64,000 nucleotides of DNA from Prorocentrum cordatum (GCA_963575745.1 CAUYUJ010016055.1:87283-151282), one strand, 5' to 3'; shown: positions 9,201 through 21,904, numbered from the stretch's first letter. Notes: generated from the letters alone by a model not told the origin. Numbers and translations: made by a program.

Positions 9201-12200
9201 AGATGATGCCAGTTTTGCGGGGCCGTCTTGGGGCGGAAGTGCGGCCTGCGTCGGCGATTGGCTTTCTGGAGCGCCGCCCCCCGTTGTCCTTAAGAATTAC
9301 CGCGCAGCTGTCTTGATACTCGCAGGTTTTTAAACAGCGTTGAATTCATGTTTCTGCCCTTCGGGAAACGTCTGGAACTCCCGCGCGCGCGGCGAAGATT
9401 GGAGGCATCTGGGGGGCATTTCCATGTGCGCGTCGCAGAGTTGTAAAACAAATCGCCGACGGTCAGCTGCCCTCCTGTCTCTGCGCTGCACGCCGTGGAG
9501 ATTACAGAAACAGTGGCTCACCCCCGCGCGATCGCCAACGAGGGCGCCACTCGTGCGTTCTCGAGCGCATCGCGGGGCGCAGTGTTGGGCACTCTACCCC
9601 TGCATTATCTTCCCGATGATATTAGATTTCAGCTTCAGCTCGTTATTCAGAGCGCATGTCGGATGATCGCACCGTCGGAGATGGTCTGCTTGAGGCCGAC
9701 GACGGGGGATTTCACGGGCCGCCCCAGCGCAGAGCGCAGCCTCCAGTACTTCTACCAGCGAGGGTTGGGGCCCTTCTTTGCAGCTCGTCAGCGGACGACC
9801 TCGTGTTCGCTGGCTACGGTCATCGAGCCAAGTGGATCTCCCACTGGCACGGGCATGTCTCTCAGCAGGCGACATCGGGAATCATGCCATGCTTGGGCAA
9901 CGTCTTCCCCCTTCATCGACTGGGCGGCGAAGCTCGGCATCCTTTGGCACTCGCCTGGGTCAGCGGCGAACGCTCGCAGCGGGCGTCGGCCCAGAGCGGC
10001 GCATCTCTGAGCCCTGTTAACGAGCTTCCCCCCAGTCGGGATTGCGGGCCCAGGTTCGACTGGGCAGCGGCGCCCGGCCTTCAGCGGGGCCAAAGGAGAA
10101 GCCGGGGGGTTGACCACAAGTGGTTCCCTGCAGGCCGGCGCGAATAATCCGAGCAGGCAGGATCGATCGGCCGAGGCGTGGTTTTTCTCGGGGCACTCGA
10201 CGGTCCCGAGCGTCAAACGGATGGCGGCGATTGCGCCCGGGCGGCCCTCTCACCAGGCGTGGAAGCGCGAACCCTTGGTGATGGATTCCGTTCGGCAGAT
10301 GGTCAGGTTGCGCACCGAGCTATGATGGGGGGCTTGGGCATCTCGGGACTCAAGTCTCACGGCGTCGATGAGCTGGGTCGGCGGTCGGCGGAGACGACGC
10401 AGGCGCGTTGGCGGTTTCTCCCACGCGCGCGCGGGGTCCAGGAGCGCGACGACTGAGGTGGTGCCAGATCTGGCGCAGGTACCCCGAGGGCTATCGGCAG
10501 TCTGGCGCTAGTGTATTTGGGCGTCTGGGCTCCGAGGAGGCAGTTACTCTTTCCTAGGCCCCAGTGGGAAACGCGGACCCCTGGGCCATGCGCTGGAGGA
10601 TTCGTCGTTCGGCTGAGGGGGCTCGGAGGAGCTCCAGGAGGTGATTATGCTGGGGTGTCCCCCGCTGCGTCTTTCTTATTAATTATATATATATATACAT
10701 CATAATCAAGAGCTCGACGAGTGGGTTGATGTTGACTTGGCATTGATTTCTCGATCCCCAGGGCGCAGGCCGTCTCGAAGTCGATCCCCCTTCCCGCGCT
10801 CGCGGGCCCGATCACGGCGGTCGACTTGGTTTCCGATTGTGGGTGGTGGGGCGGGGGGGGGGCGGCTTTCGACGTCATCTTCGGATCGAGCGCGAGGAGG
10901 TCTGCGGGGGGCGATTCAGGGCGATGGGGCAGCTTCTGTCGCGCGTGGGGAGAGCGCGCTCGCTGTGGAATGAGGCCAGCCTTACACATCAATGCTCTCG
11001 GCGTTGGCAGGCAACCTCGAGGGGGTGCGCGGAGGCGCGCGACGATGTCGCGCCCGCGGAATCGCTGCGTGGCGAGGCGGAGCTCGCGCGCCCAGCGAGG
11101 TTATCATCCCGCCCGCGCTTCTGCGACCAGTGCGCTGCTTTTCGGCTCAAGATCTACATTCGCTCCAGTTGCATATTCGCTCTCACCGTCGGCCCCCCGC
11201 GCCGCGGCTCGCGCGGCGACAGCTGCGACGCGGAGGTTGGCCTCGATGCGACGCTCGAGGCAGTCAAGTCCAAGGCGGCAGCTCCCGCGGAGGGCGAGTG
11301 AGATGCAGACAATGGAGGGCTTGGCGCGATGGCCGACGCGGCAGACGACGACCTGGAAAAAATGGGAGGGGCCTCCGGCGCTCAACGCACTCTTGAGGAC
11401 GGCGCGCGCGCGTTCGGCAGTTGCGGGGCTTGGCGGCGCCGGAGTGGATCTCGGCGGCGGCCCCGCCCGTCGGCGCCCCGATCGCGGCGCTGCAAGATGC
11501 GGGCGAGAAGTGGGGGGAAGTGGCGGCGGCGCAGGAGATAAAAGCGAAGTCGGGCCCTTCTTTTTCGTCCGACTTTTCGCGCGTCGCGCGAGCCGCGTTC
11601 GCATCGATGTAGGGCGACGCCAAGGCGAGGGGCGCTGCTTGAGCCGTCTCAGGTGCTGGCAGATCTCTACGACATGTGTTGCGTCGGTCGCTTCGCTGGA
11701 GGAGATGGGATTGGTCATGCGGCACTTCCGAGTGTGCATGTGCTACAACGAGAGCTCCTGCCGCCTCCAGTTCCGCATGGCGGACGGTTTCACCCCGCCG
11801 AATTCGGACAATTCGAAGCTTCCCCTGGAGCGCAGGCGGTCATCCAGGCGATGGTTCGCCCTCCCCTCCCTGTGCCCTTCCCGTCCAGTCCCGCTCACCC
11901 CCTCCGTCCAGTCTCCGTCGGTCCCGCCGCCTCCCCGCGCCCTCCTCTCGCCTCCCCCCCCCCTTCGCCCCCGCGCCCGTTCTCGCCCGCCTGCTGCCGC
12001 CCTGGCCTTTGCCCCTGCCCTTCGGTACGGGTGCCCGAGTTGTCCTCCCTGGCCGTCTCGGGCGTTTGGGGGGGCGCGCGGGGCGCGGCCCTTCGAAGGG
12101 GAAGGCGGCGGGGACTCCATCTGCCAGGGCGGCAAAGGGCGGGAGAGGGGAGGGGGGGGCAGGAGGAGGCGGCAGGGGAAGGGAGACCAGGAGGGAGAGG

Positions 12201-12329
12201 GCGGGAGGGCGAAGGGGCAGGCGGGAGAGAGGGCGGGAGGGGGCAGGCAGGCAGGAGAGGGCGGGCGGGGGAGGCGGGGGGGGGGGAGGAGAGGGCGGAG
12301 CAGGATGACGCTCGCCTTCTAAACGTTTC
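9201..12329. other. GC-rich anonymous region, no supported gene
   Basis: Several open frames of 100-500 codons exist, but they shift character every few hundred bases and show no domain or motif I recognise. Possible remnants lie at 11040-11610, where short Ala/Arg-rich segments read like degraded coding sequence. A G-rich, A-poor stretch runs from 12130 to 12300. Confidence 0.35.
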
Positions 12330-12990
12330 ACGCACCCCCCTGTCCCCAGTCCGTGCAGGAACGATTCCCAGGGGAGCTGCCCTTCTCGGGGGGGGGGCAT
12401 GGCATACTTTCGAAAGTTCGGGGGGCGCCTCCGTGTGCCAGACGCCTCCTGGGTGCCTCTCGTCTCGGGGTCTCGTGGGAGGCCTCTGGGGGCCTCTTGG
12501 GGGCCCTTCGGGGTGTTTTGGGGGGCTTCCTGGCGGCTCGTTCGTGGGGGTCCCTGGGTCGGGGAGCCTCGGGGGCCTCTTGGGGCGCCTTGGGGGGGCC
12601 TCGCGGCGGTCTTCACTTCAGAGCCCTTGGGGCATCTTGGGTGCCTCGTTGGGGCCTCGTGGGGGCCTCTTGAGGGCCTCTTGGCGGGCCTCGTGGGGGG
12701 GCCTCGTGGGGTCCTCTTGGGCTGACTTGAAGGCCCCCTGGGCTGCCTTCGAGCTACCATGGAGGCGTCTTGGACCATCCCGGGCGGTCGCACACCCAAA
12801 CGGGCGAGAACTTCGAGATCGTGCAAGCACACTTGAACACATTCATGGTGTTTGCCTCATCCGGATCTAATGGGGCGCTTCGTGGAGCCTTTTTGGGCCG
12901 TCTTGAAGGCTTCTTGGGCTGCGGTGAGGCCGTCCTGAGAGCCTCTTGAGTGGCCTTGGGCCATCGTTGGCCGCCTTGGTGTCATCTTGG
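12330..12990. repeat. Family F-like block of degenerate CTTGGGGGCCTC repeats
   Basis: Units of about 9-18 bp built on CCTCTTGGGGG fill this block. Its left part (12350-12395, CCGTGCAGGAACGATTCCCAG) matches the left side of family F elements such as the one at 20362. No clear terminal inverted repeat closes this copy. Confidence 0.6.
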
Positions 12991-13994
12991 CTGCTTTTGG
13001 AGCCGCCGTGGAGGCAATCCTGGCCGTCTGGAGGCAGGAGCACCCGCCAGAGCGCAAGTTCGCGGGGGGGGATCAGCCCTAGGAAGACGACACAGCTCCA
13101 GACGACGGAAGAGCCGTCCAACACACCCATTCCCTGCAGGCACGGTGGCGGAGTGACGTCCTCTGGGGTTGCTCTGAGCGCTTGCGCAATCCTGAGCCAT
13201 ATTGAGCGGAAGCGAAAGGAACGCGAAACGTATAATGGATGACACTTGCTTTCTTTTTGGGTCACGCGAGCTCCGTTGGGGCTTATCGGGGCTTTCTTGG
13301 GACATTTCGGGGCCCTCTGCAGCCCTGTCGAGAGATCACGTTTCTGGATACGAGCACGAATGTGAAGGATTCGGCGTTCATGACCATGACATTCGGACTG
13401 ATACTCTTGTAATGCAGATTGCGTGGGATGCGACATTGCGGCAGGCGCGGGTAAGCGTACGAGTGGCATGAGGGGATGGGGGCGATTGCTGCGGAGAGGG
13501 TGCATCAGCGGGGTGGACGGCAGCAGGGCAGATTGGCCACAATTGGAGGACTGCTTCCCCCCCTGCGGGACCCATCGGCCTTGACGCTCCTCGCGAGAGA
13601 TCGTCTGCGGGGGGGGTGGCAGGGAACATCCCCCCCCCGATTGTGGCAAAGCCGGCGGGGGATGAGCGCCGAGGGAGAGGAGAAGGGGGACTCGCCCAGC
13701 GCGGGTCCTCCTAAATGGAAAGCTGCCCAGCACTAGTCAGTGTCATGTTCGCTCCACCCAGGCCTTGCAGTGGCACGCCCCTGGGTGATTCCATGCTGCA
13801 GCAATGATCTGTGTGGGCTAGTGCCCACTGGCTTACTGTGCACAGTACGACAGACCGTTTCAGTACGTGCAGTACCCGCAGCCTTCTGTCTCCCTGGCCC
13901 CCCACCCTTCCTCCACCCGCCGCCTTCTCCCAGTGCTCCGCACGTCGACGAGGACTGGGTGGAGCAGGTGAGGAGGTAGAAATTGCCGCTTCGG
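12991..13994. other. No gene recognised
   Basis: Mixed unique-looking sequence. Open frames on both strands are not protein-like. Confidence 0.35.
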
Positions 13995-14325
13995 AGACCC
14001 TCGAAAACATGTCGAGGAAGAGGAGGAGGAGGAGGAGGAGGAGAAGGAGGAGGAGGCAGAGGAGGAGGAGGAGGAGGAGGAGGAGGAGGAGGAGGAGGAG
14101 GAGGAGGAGGACGAACGGAGGGGAAGGGGGGGGAGGAGGGAGGGAGGGGCGGAGGAAGAGGGAGAAGGGAGGAGGACTTAGGAGGGGGAGGGGGGGAGGA
14201 GGAGGAGGAGGAGGAGGAGGAGAGGAGGAGGAGGAGGAGGAGGAGGAGGAGGAGGGAGGAGGAGGAGGAGCAGGAGGAGAAGGAGGAGGAGGAACAAGAG
14301 GAGGAGGAGGAACAAAGGACGAGTA
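13995..14325. repeat. GAG/AGG trinucleotide array
   Basis: Nearly pure purine GAG runs, with GGGA-rich interruptions at 14112-14195. Every frame gives poly-Glu, poly-Arg or poly-Gly. Confidence 0.95.
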
Positions 14326-14717
14326 GGCGATGGCGATTGCGCCGCAGTTGCATGTCTAATGATTGGCGTACGGGCTGAGGCCCTGCACTGCTGCTCATAC
14401 GGGCATCTCATGGTCCACGGCCCGTGTCTTGACTCGTGTTGCAGCGCATCTAGAGCATACTCCATCGCCCTCGACGAAGCTTCGATGGGAGTTGCCCGCT
14501 TTCTCATTATTGCATAGGGTTCGAACAGCTGTAGTTTAGGGTGCTTGAGCCGCGCCAGGTGAAGCCACTGACAGGAAGGATACTAATAATACTAAGAACA
14601 AGACGTCAACGACGAAGCAGAAGAAGAAGAAGAGGAGTAGGAGGGGGAGGGAGGATGGGGAGGAAACGGAGTGGGAGGAGGAGGCCTTCTCAGTCCGTCT
14701 CGCCCTCATTCTCCGCC

Positions 14718-15189
14718 GCCTCATCATTATCATCACCATCATCACCACCACTACTACCATCACCATCACAAACACCATCATCAACAGCATAGCACTGATC
14801 ATAGTCATCATCATCAGCATCATTCACATCATCATCATCATATTCATGTTCATCATCATATTCATCTTCATCATCATCAGCAGCATCATCATCTTCTTCT
14901 TCAGCATCATCAGCATAACCACCATCGTCACCATTATCATCACCATCACCATCACCATCATCACCATCAGCATCATCATCACCATCGTCACCACCAGCAT
15001 CATCATCTCTGTCATCGTCATCATCATCACCACCATCATCATCACCATCATCTGCATCAGCATCACCATCAGCATCAACATCATAATCATCAGCATGTCC
15101 ACCATCAGTATTATCATCATAAGCAGCATCATAACATGCAGTGTCATCATACTATAGTACCATCGCCACAATCACCAGCATCATCGTTG

Positions 15190-15255
<66 letters not shown>

Positions 15256-15390
15256 GCATCAGCATCAGCATCAGCATCAGCATCATCATCATCATCCTCA
15301 TCCTCCTCCTCCTCCTCCTCCTCCTCCTTCTCCTCCTCCTCCTCCTCCTCCTCCTCCTCCTGCTCCTCCTCTTCATCATCATCATCATCA
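14718..15390. repeat. CAT/CAC arrays grading into ATC and CTC
   Basis: Degenerate CATCAT/CACCAT repeats to 15140 are followed by a purer ATC tract (15188-15253), AGC-ATC (15253-15290) and CTC (15300-15370). The 466-codon frame across it is a His/Ser repeat translation. Confidence 0.95.
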
Positions 15391-15779
15391 GCAGCAGCAG
15401 CCCTGCCCCCCTCTCCTGACCCACTCCCCCTCCTCACCCTTCCTCCTGCTCCTCCTCGTCCTCCTCCCTCTCCTTTTCTCCTCCCTTCTTCCTCCCCCCC
15501 CCCTCCCTCTTCCTCCCCCCTCCGTCACCCCTCCCTTCCCCCCTCCCTTCCCCACCCGCTCCCCCGCCTCTTCCCGCCCCGTCCTCACCATCCCCTCGCT
15601 CCCCCCCCGTACTCCCCCCCCCTTCGGGCGCGTGCCCCACGGGCCGCCGCGCAGCGCGCTCCGCAGGCCTCCACCAGCTTTGCGCTGCTGCGCCGGGGCA
15701 CCGACGACTGGCGCCCGTTCCCCGCGGGGGGGCTGTCGAAGTCGCGGGAGAGGGCTTCCTTCTTCCAACGCCTCCTCCA

Positions 15780-15950
15780 CGCAGCTCCTCCACCTCCTCC
15801 ATCCAACCTCCTCCTCCTCCACCTCCTCCTCCTCCTCCTCTCTTTCTCCTCCTCCTCCTCTTTCTCCTCCTCCTCCTCCTCTTCCTCCTCCTCCTCCTCC
15901 TCCTCCTCCTCCTCGTCCTCCTCCTCCTCTCCCCCTTCCTCCTCCTGCAA
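15780..15950. repeat. CTC array
   Basis: CTC/TCC repeats with short interruptions, preceded at 15420-15620 by degenerate pyrimidine-rich DNA. Confidence 0.9.
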
Positions 15951-16170
15951 CTCCTTCACCTCCTCGTCTTCCTGTTGCTGTTGCTGTGGGCTTTCTGACC
16001 GTTTCGGACCGTCAAGCGGTGCAGCCATCCCCCCCCCGCGAACAGCGGTCGCTGCTGGGGGATCAAACTAGTGAACTGTAAAGGTACAACATATAAGCAC
16101 GACGGGCGGAACACTCCTTGAGGGCGAGATACTTGTGTCTTCAGCACCGAGGGAGGGCAGAGCAGAACAC

Positions 16171-16262
16171 AGGAGGAGGAGGAGGAGGAGGAGAAACTCA
16201 TACGTCTCCTCCTCCTCCTCCTCCTCCTCCTCGTCTTCCTCCTCCTGCTCCTTCTTCCTCCC
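16171..16262. repeat. Head-to-head GAG and CTC runs (potential hairpin)
   Basis: AGGAGG repeats (16171-16194) are separated by about 12 bases from CTCCTC repeats (from 16206), so the two runs are exact inverted complements with a short loop. Confidence 0.75.
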
Positions 16263-16979
16263 TTCTCCTTCTTCTACTCTACCCCTGTTTCTTGTAAATA
16301 ATTGTTATGTGTGTTTCTGGAGTCCAGGTGGGAGATCCGTGGGCCTGCCAAGCTCCTGGACCTGAGGGGTGTAGAAGTCACATTCACCATTCATAGCGCT
16401 GCGCATGTGCGAGAACCTTTTTATAGGTCAGCTAAAAGACAAGCTGATCGCGATGAGATGACATCCAGTCTCGAGGCATCTGGTGGGAGTTGGCGCACAA
16501 ATTCTCGTTTTTTCGTAGACTGGAGCTACATGCTGGTGATATGATCTTGTTCTGTCAGGCTTTCTGTGATTGTTTGCCCACTAGAGTCAAATTAAGGATT
16601 TGGGGCTTCAACGTGTGTCCCATACGCTTTGGCACCGTTCTTGGACTTGCTTCCGCAGCCGAGAAATCAGACATGCTGACCTACGCCCAATGTTCTGACA
16701 GGCCGTGGAAGCTGGTGATGGGCATTCCTCTTTTTATTCACGGCTGGGCGGCAGTGTTGGGTTAAACCCGGCCGCTTGCAGAGTGGCGTATCCAGTTGCT
16801 CGATGGAAATGCTGACCAGATCGAGCTTTTTTATTTTCCGTCTGTGGCCAGTCTGTTTCCGGGTTGCGTGGTGGTCCAGGTTTGGGATGAAGGGACGTTG
16901 GTTTGTGGTTGGTATGTTGGCATTCCTCTCGCCCCTCCCAAACGGCGCTTTCGGGACAGCATGCAGGAGCTGTGACAAT

Positions 16980-17212
16980 GATCGTTTTCTGATTCACTGT
17001 TTTGCCGATCGGCGCGGGCCCTCGCCCCCCTTCCCCTCTCCCCCCCATGGAGTAGATCTTGGCTGTTTTTGGCGCCTGTTTCGAGCAGGTGGACTCTCCA
17101 CCACAGGACGCACTGTTGCAAACAGTCGCGTTTAGCAGAGGTCCGGAGCCAGACCCCCCTCCCTCCCCCCCCTTCCGCTCAATGTCGAAACGCCGAATAC
17201 GAGAACGTCAAA
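16980..17212. mobile_element. Family G repeat, copy 1
   Basis: About 230 bp shared with 32201-32437 and 42847-43073. Landmarks in order are ACTGTTTTGCCGATCGGCGC, GGCGCCTGTTTCGAGCAGGT, GTTGCAAACAGTCGC and GCAGAGGTCCGGAGCCAG. The ends (TGATTCACTG and CGAATACGAGAACG) are imperfectly inverted. Non-coding. Confidence 0.75.
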
Positions 17213-17455
17213 ATTGCTTTCTTTCTCAGTGAAGACAGCATCGAGGCCCCTGAGTTCGACGTTGACTGCCAGACCGCAGGCCTTTTTGGGGCCGCCCCAG
17301 CTTTGTTTGTGGACCCAGGCGCAGCCAGGGACAGTTCTGGAGGGCGATGAGCTGGGTGGCGGATTGTGATCGGGTGGTTTGGTTTGCCCATGGGAAGGCC
17401 TGCAGAGACGAATCCTGGGCTGTGGGCGAAACTGATGAATTGTTGACGCTTCGTG

Positions 17456-18509
17456 AATCCCCACCAGCCCATCCAGAAACGATGCCCAGAGGAGTTGCCT
17501 CGATCAGGGAAGCGGGCAGCACACAGAGAAAGGGTCCCCCAGTGGAGGCTTCTTGGAGCGTCTTGAGGGCCTCTTGGCGGTCCCAGACGCCTCTTAGAGC
17601 GTCTTGGGTGCCTCGGAGAGCTTCTTGGGGCCTCTTGGGGGTCTCTTGGGAGCCTCTCGGAGGCCTCTTGGGCGCCTGTTGGGGCCTCCTGGGGCCTCCT
17701 GGACGCCTCTTGGAGCCCTCTTGAAGCGCTCTTGGGAGCCTTGGGAGCGCTCTTGGAGCCCTCTTAGGCCATCTTGGAGCCATCTTGAGGCCTCGGCGAG
17801 AAAGCCAAAAACATTGATTTTCCAAAGGTTTTGGAAGGATTTTGGCCTCTTCGGGACCTCCTGGGGGAGCTCTTTGGCCACTTGGAGCCGTCTTGTAGCG
17901 GTCTTGGGGCCTCTTGGAGCATCGTGGGCGCCATCTTGAGGCATCTTGGGATGTCTGGTGCCATCTTGGAGATCATCTTTGGCTCTCCCAGGCGCTCTTG
18001 GAGTCATCTGAAGCAGTGCCCCCCCCTGGAGGCCACAATGTGGCCAAAACCTTAGTAAAATAAACGATTTTGGCATTGTCGCCGAGGCCTCTTGGAGCGT
18101 CTTGGGTGCCTCTGGGGGGCCTCTTAGGTGTCTCTTGGAGGTCTCTTGGGAGCCTCTTGGGGGCATCCTGGGGGCCTCTTGGGGCTTCCTGGCCACCTCT
18201 TGGGGCCCTCTTGGGGCACCCTTGGGAGCCTTGGGGGCCATCTGTGGGCCATCTTGGGTGAGATCGATCACAGGAGGGGGGTGTTCGCGTCCCCCCCAAG
18301 AGGCCAAAATGGGGCTAAAACCCTAGTAAAATCAATTATGTTGGCTTCCTCGCCGAGGCCGTTTTGGACGCCCTGACACCTCGCGCCCCCCCCCTCCAGG
18401 TCCAGGGGAGGGGGGAGGGGGAGGGGTAAACCCCTCCCCGAAGGGGAAGAAGGAGGGGTGGAAGAGGAAACTCTCTAAACCACCGACGCCCAGAGGGCTG
18501 GTGGGATTC
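17456..18509. mobile_element. Family F element, copy 1
   Basis: It starts GAATCCCCACCAGCCC and ends GGGCTGGTGGGATTC, an inverted pair of about 15 bp. The interior is mostly degenerate CTTGGGGGCCTCTTGG repeats. TTGCCTCGATCAGGGAAG lies near the left end and AAACCACCGACGCCCAG next to the right end; both are shared with other copies. The base GACGCTTCG to the left is also conserved, so the true end may lie slightly further out. Confidence 0.65.
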
Positions 18510-18691
18510 TTTCTTGCAGGCAATGGCCTTGCAGACCACCATGCCAGACGAGCTGCCCACGATAACGGTTCCTGTAAAGCATAAGTGAATCGTATTAAGT
18601 TAGCCCCGGCGGCGTACCCCAAGATTGTGCGAGGAGTGGCTACATTCTTGGTCGATTGGCCGAACCTTCAGGAGCAATGCTTGACGCTTCG

Positions 18692-19159
18692 CGTAACCCC
18701 ATCAACCCATCTAGAGACGTTGCCCAGATGAGTTGCCTCGATCAGGGAAGGGGGCAGCACACAGCGGGGCGCTGTTGAGGCGCTCTTGGGGCCCTGTTGA
18801 GGCGCTCTTGGGAGCCTTGGGGGCGCTCCTGGGGGCCATCCTGCAGGAGATCGATCGAAGAAGGCAAGAGCTTCCATTGGGGCCCCCCTTCGGGAGCGCC
18901 CACGATCGCCTTTTGGACCGCTCTTGGGGCCGTCTTGGGGCTCTCTTGGGCCTCCCTCGGGGCCCTCCTGGGCCTCCCTGGAGCCATCTTGAGGCCTCGG
19001 AAGGCCATCGAAAGCAAAAGGGCGAAACTAATTGATTCTCCTCAGGTTTGTAGAGGATGTTTGCCTCTTGCCGGCCTGCTGGGGATGTTCCGTGGCCACT
19101 TGGAGCCGTCTTGGAGCGGTCGCTCTGAACCACCTACGCCCAGAGGGCTGGTGGGATTC
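18692..19159. mobile_element. Family F element, copy 2
   Basis: The left end GTAACCCCATCAACCC and right end GGGCTGGTGGGATTC enclose a shorter CTTGGGG-type interior, with TTGCCTCGATCAGGGAAG near the left and AACCACCTACGCCCAG near the right. It lies only about 180 bp from copy 1. Confidence 0.65.
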
Positions 19160-19671
19160 GGTGAGCTTTGTAAAGGTGCGGTTGGGCGGATGCCTCGGCC
19201 CCCCCCTCTTGTGGCCCACGAGTGGGTCTGGTGAAGCTCGACGCCAGAATGGCGGTGCCGATGCTGCCTGCGAGGCGGGGGGCCCTGGGAATCGCAGGGG
19301 GCGCACAGAGCTGAACCCCATCCCTTCCGCCTTGGGCCCCTGCGAGTTCGGAGACGTGGGCATTCTGTTCGGGTGAGTTGGGATCGTTGCTCAAACATGC
19401 CCGTGGTCTGGTGCCGCAGGTGTGGTGGGTTTGCCCGCAGAGGTAGGCCCCGCGCCTTGCAGGCAGGTGCAGGCCAATGTCAGACGTGCTCGGAGCGGCG
19501 GAGGTTGCTCAAGGGACCGCTGCCTGGCACGCCCTGTAGGCTGGGCCCGCCACAGTCGCTTTCTCGGACTCTGACTCAGCGCGTATCGGGTTCCATAGCC
19601 CTGTCTTTTGTTTTCAAGCATCGTTTCTACTTGCGTGAACTCTTGGTTGCAATTCAAAGCTGGAAGGGAGG

Positions 19672-19935
19672 ATGGAGAGGAGGACGAGGGCGAAGTGGAG
19701 GAGGAGGAGGAGGAGGAAAAAGAGGAGGAGGAGGAGGCGGAGGATGAGGAGGAGAAAGGAAGGCGCAAGGCGGATGGCGGAGGAGTAGGGAGGAGGACTG
19801 GGGGAGTAGACGGAATTGGGAGGAGGACGACGAGGAGGAGGGGGGAAGAGGAGGTGGAGGAGGAGGAGGAGGAGGAGGAGGAGGAGGAGAAGGAGGAGGA
19901 GGAGGAGGAGGGGGCCGAGGAAGAGGAGGTGGGGT
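19672..19935. repeat. GAG/GGA array
   Basis: Purine-only triplet repeats with a degenerate middle (19760-19840). Poly-Glu and poly-Arg frames are artefacts of the repeat. Confidence 0.9.
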
Positions 19936-20101
19936 GGGGGCCTGGCGCCGCGCGCCCGGGCACCACTGCCCTCGAGCGAGGTGCTTGGTGGACCTGCGGA
20001 GCCGTTCGACGACCCGCTGGACCCTGCGTTGCGAGGAGCCCGGCTGCTCCAGCACGGCTACGACGACGGCGGCGGCCACGGCTAAGGGGAGGAAAAGGTT
20101 C

Positions 20102-20271
20102 AGAAAGCCCAGGATTCGTTAGGCACTGGCTTCGTCCCGAAACGACGAAAACCCTTCCAAAACCCTCCCGAAATCCTCGGAAAACCCTCCCAGATCCCTT
20201 CCCGGAGGATTTTCGGAAGGGTTTCGGCTGTCTCGAAAGGAAACCAGTCCTTAGCTAACCCTGGACTTTCT
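20102..20271. mobile_element. Imperfect 170-bp foldback
   Basis: The left arm from AGAAAGCCCAGGATTCGTTA pairs with the right arm ending TTAGCTAACCCTGGACTTTCT. Further in, AAAACCCTTCC pairs with GGAAGGGTTT. The octamer GAAAAGGT occurs just outside both ends, at or within a few bases. Non-coding MITE-like. Confidence 0.6.
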
Positions 20272-20361
20272 AAGAAAAGGTACCGACACCGTCGCTCGTC
20301 AAGGAGATCCCGCGTCGCGACAAACGGGATCCTCTTCGAAACGGACAACCTTTCTTATGTG

Positions 20362-21115
20362 TATTTCCACCAGCCCATGCAGACACGATGCCCAGGAGAG
20401 CTGCCCTGAAGGTAGGGGGGCGTGGTAGCGTTCGGATAGATCGGGGGCCTCTGTGGGCCAGGGCACATCGGGGCGTCTTGATGGCCTTTTGCTGTTTCGT
20501 GGGGGCCATCTTGGAGCGTCTTGGGTGCCTCTTTGGGCCCTCGTGGGGCCTTCTTGGGGCTCTCAAGATTAATTCGGCCCGTTTGGGGGCCACCTTGGAG
20601 GCAATCGATCAAAGGCCGAGGGGCTCTCTAACAGCATCGCCCCCCAAAACGGCAAGAAGGGCACAACACCCAAGGACAATACATGATTGTGCTGCTTTCT
20701 CGCTGGGGCCATCTCGGACGTCTTACAAGTCATGTCGCAACTACCGAGGCAGAATTGAAGTCGCGCCGCGGGGAGTGTGCCCCCGCCCTCAGAAGCTGAA
20801 GCCAGCACATCGATGTGCACGGACGGGGAGGCATCAGCCAAGAGCCCAGCGTGCCCGTCAACTTCGATTGGGCCGCTCAACAGAGAGTGCCCAATGCGCC
20901 TATGTGCCTCTCATTTTTGCAGTTGCCTCTCAACATTGACGCATCGTCAAAAGCCACCCGGCGTCGTCGCGTTCATCGCGACCAGACTTGCTGTGTATCG
21001 CGGGGCCTTCCCTCCACACCAAGGGGGGAGGGGTAAATCCCTCCCTGACGGGGAAGAAAGGGGTTGGAAGAGAAAGCGCCCTAAGCCACCGACGCCCTAA
21101 AGGTCTGGTGGGATT
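20362..21115. mobile_element. Family F element, copy 3
   Basis: The left end TATTTCCACCAGCCC and right end GGTCTGGTGGGATTC flank CTTGGGG-type repeats in the left third and about 400 bp of otherwise unique sequence. The right shoulder GAGGGGTAAATCCCTCCC and AAGCCACCGACGCCC match copy 1. Confidence 0.6.
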
Positions 21116-21390
21116 CTGGTCAAAACGCGCCCCAGGAGCGGCCTGGTGAGCAGCGGTATCGGTACGTCTTTGCCTTCCCAGCGGCGGCGGAGGTTCAGGA
21201 TAGTTGTCGCCTTCTTCTGTCGCCAGCCAGAGGAGGCCTGTTTCTCAAAGATGACAGCACTGCATATCGGCGTAATTTGTCGGAGGTCCCCGCGGATTGG
21301 ACGGACTGCGTAGGCCTTACTGCCAGTGCCGCCGACCTTGCCAGCAACGGGCAGCAAGAGACATTGACAGTGGGATGTTGAGCAGGATGA

Positions 21391-21450
21391 ACCAGAGGAG
21401 GAGGAGGAGGAGGAGGAGGAGGAGGAGGAGGAGGAGGAGGAGGAGGATGG
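21391..21450. repeat. AGG trinucleotide array
   Basis: About 18 near-perfect AGG/GAG units. Confidence 0.95.
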
Positions 21451-21504
21451 AAGGGGGAAGAGGGCGATGGGGGGAGCGGAGAAGGGAAGAGAGAGAGTGA
21501 AATA

Positions 21505-21845
21505 GACACGCTGGTATTGGATCATCTTGTGGTCCTCCTGGGTTCATCTTGGAAGTCTCTTACATAGCCCAGGGCCATTTTGGGCTCTCCTGGAGCTCTG
21601 CTGGGCTCTTGGAGGCACTGTGAGGCATTTTGGGGCCATCTTGGAGGCCATCGATCACAGGAGGAGGGTTCCCTATGTACGTCCCCCCGTCGGGCCGCAA
21701 AGATGATATCCTCTTTGGGCCTGCTTGACGCGCTATTAAGGGGCCCTCGGGCGCTCTTGGGACCGTCTTGGGGGCCTCCTGGGCGCCTCTGGGGACCCTT
21801 GTGGGCCATCTTGGAGCCATCTTGAGGCCTCAAGAGCCCATCGAA
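21505..21845. repeat. Family F-like CTTGGGG-type block
   Basis: Degenerate GGCCATCTTGGAGG units, including GGCCATCGATCACAGGAGG, which recurs near 18260. No terminal inverted repeats are seen. Confidence 0.6.
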
Positions 21846-21904
21846 ATCGAAAAGGTGAGATAGCTAAGACCATGGACACGACAGGGTTCTGAATGATATT
21901 CGCC

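Noticed and set aside
14671-16071. 466-codon His/Ser-rich frame
   Set aside because: The His part comes from CAT repeats and the Ser part from ATC/CTC repeats. Nothing outside them is protein-like.
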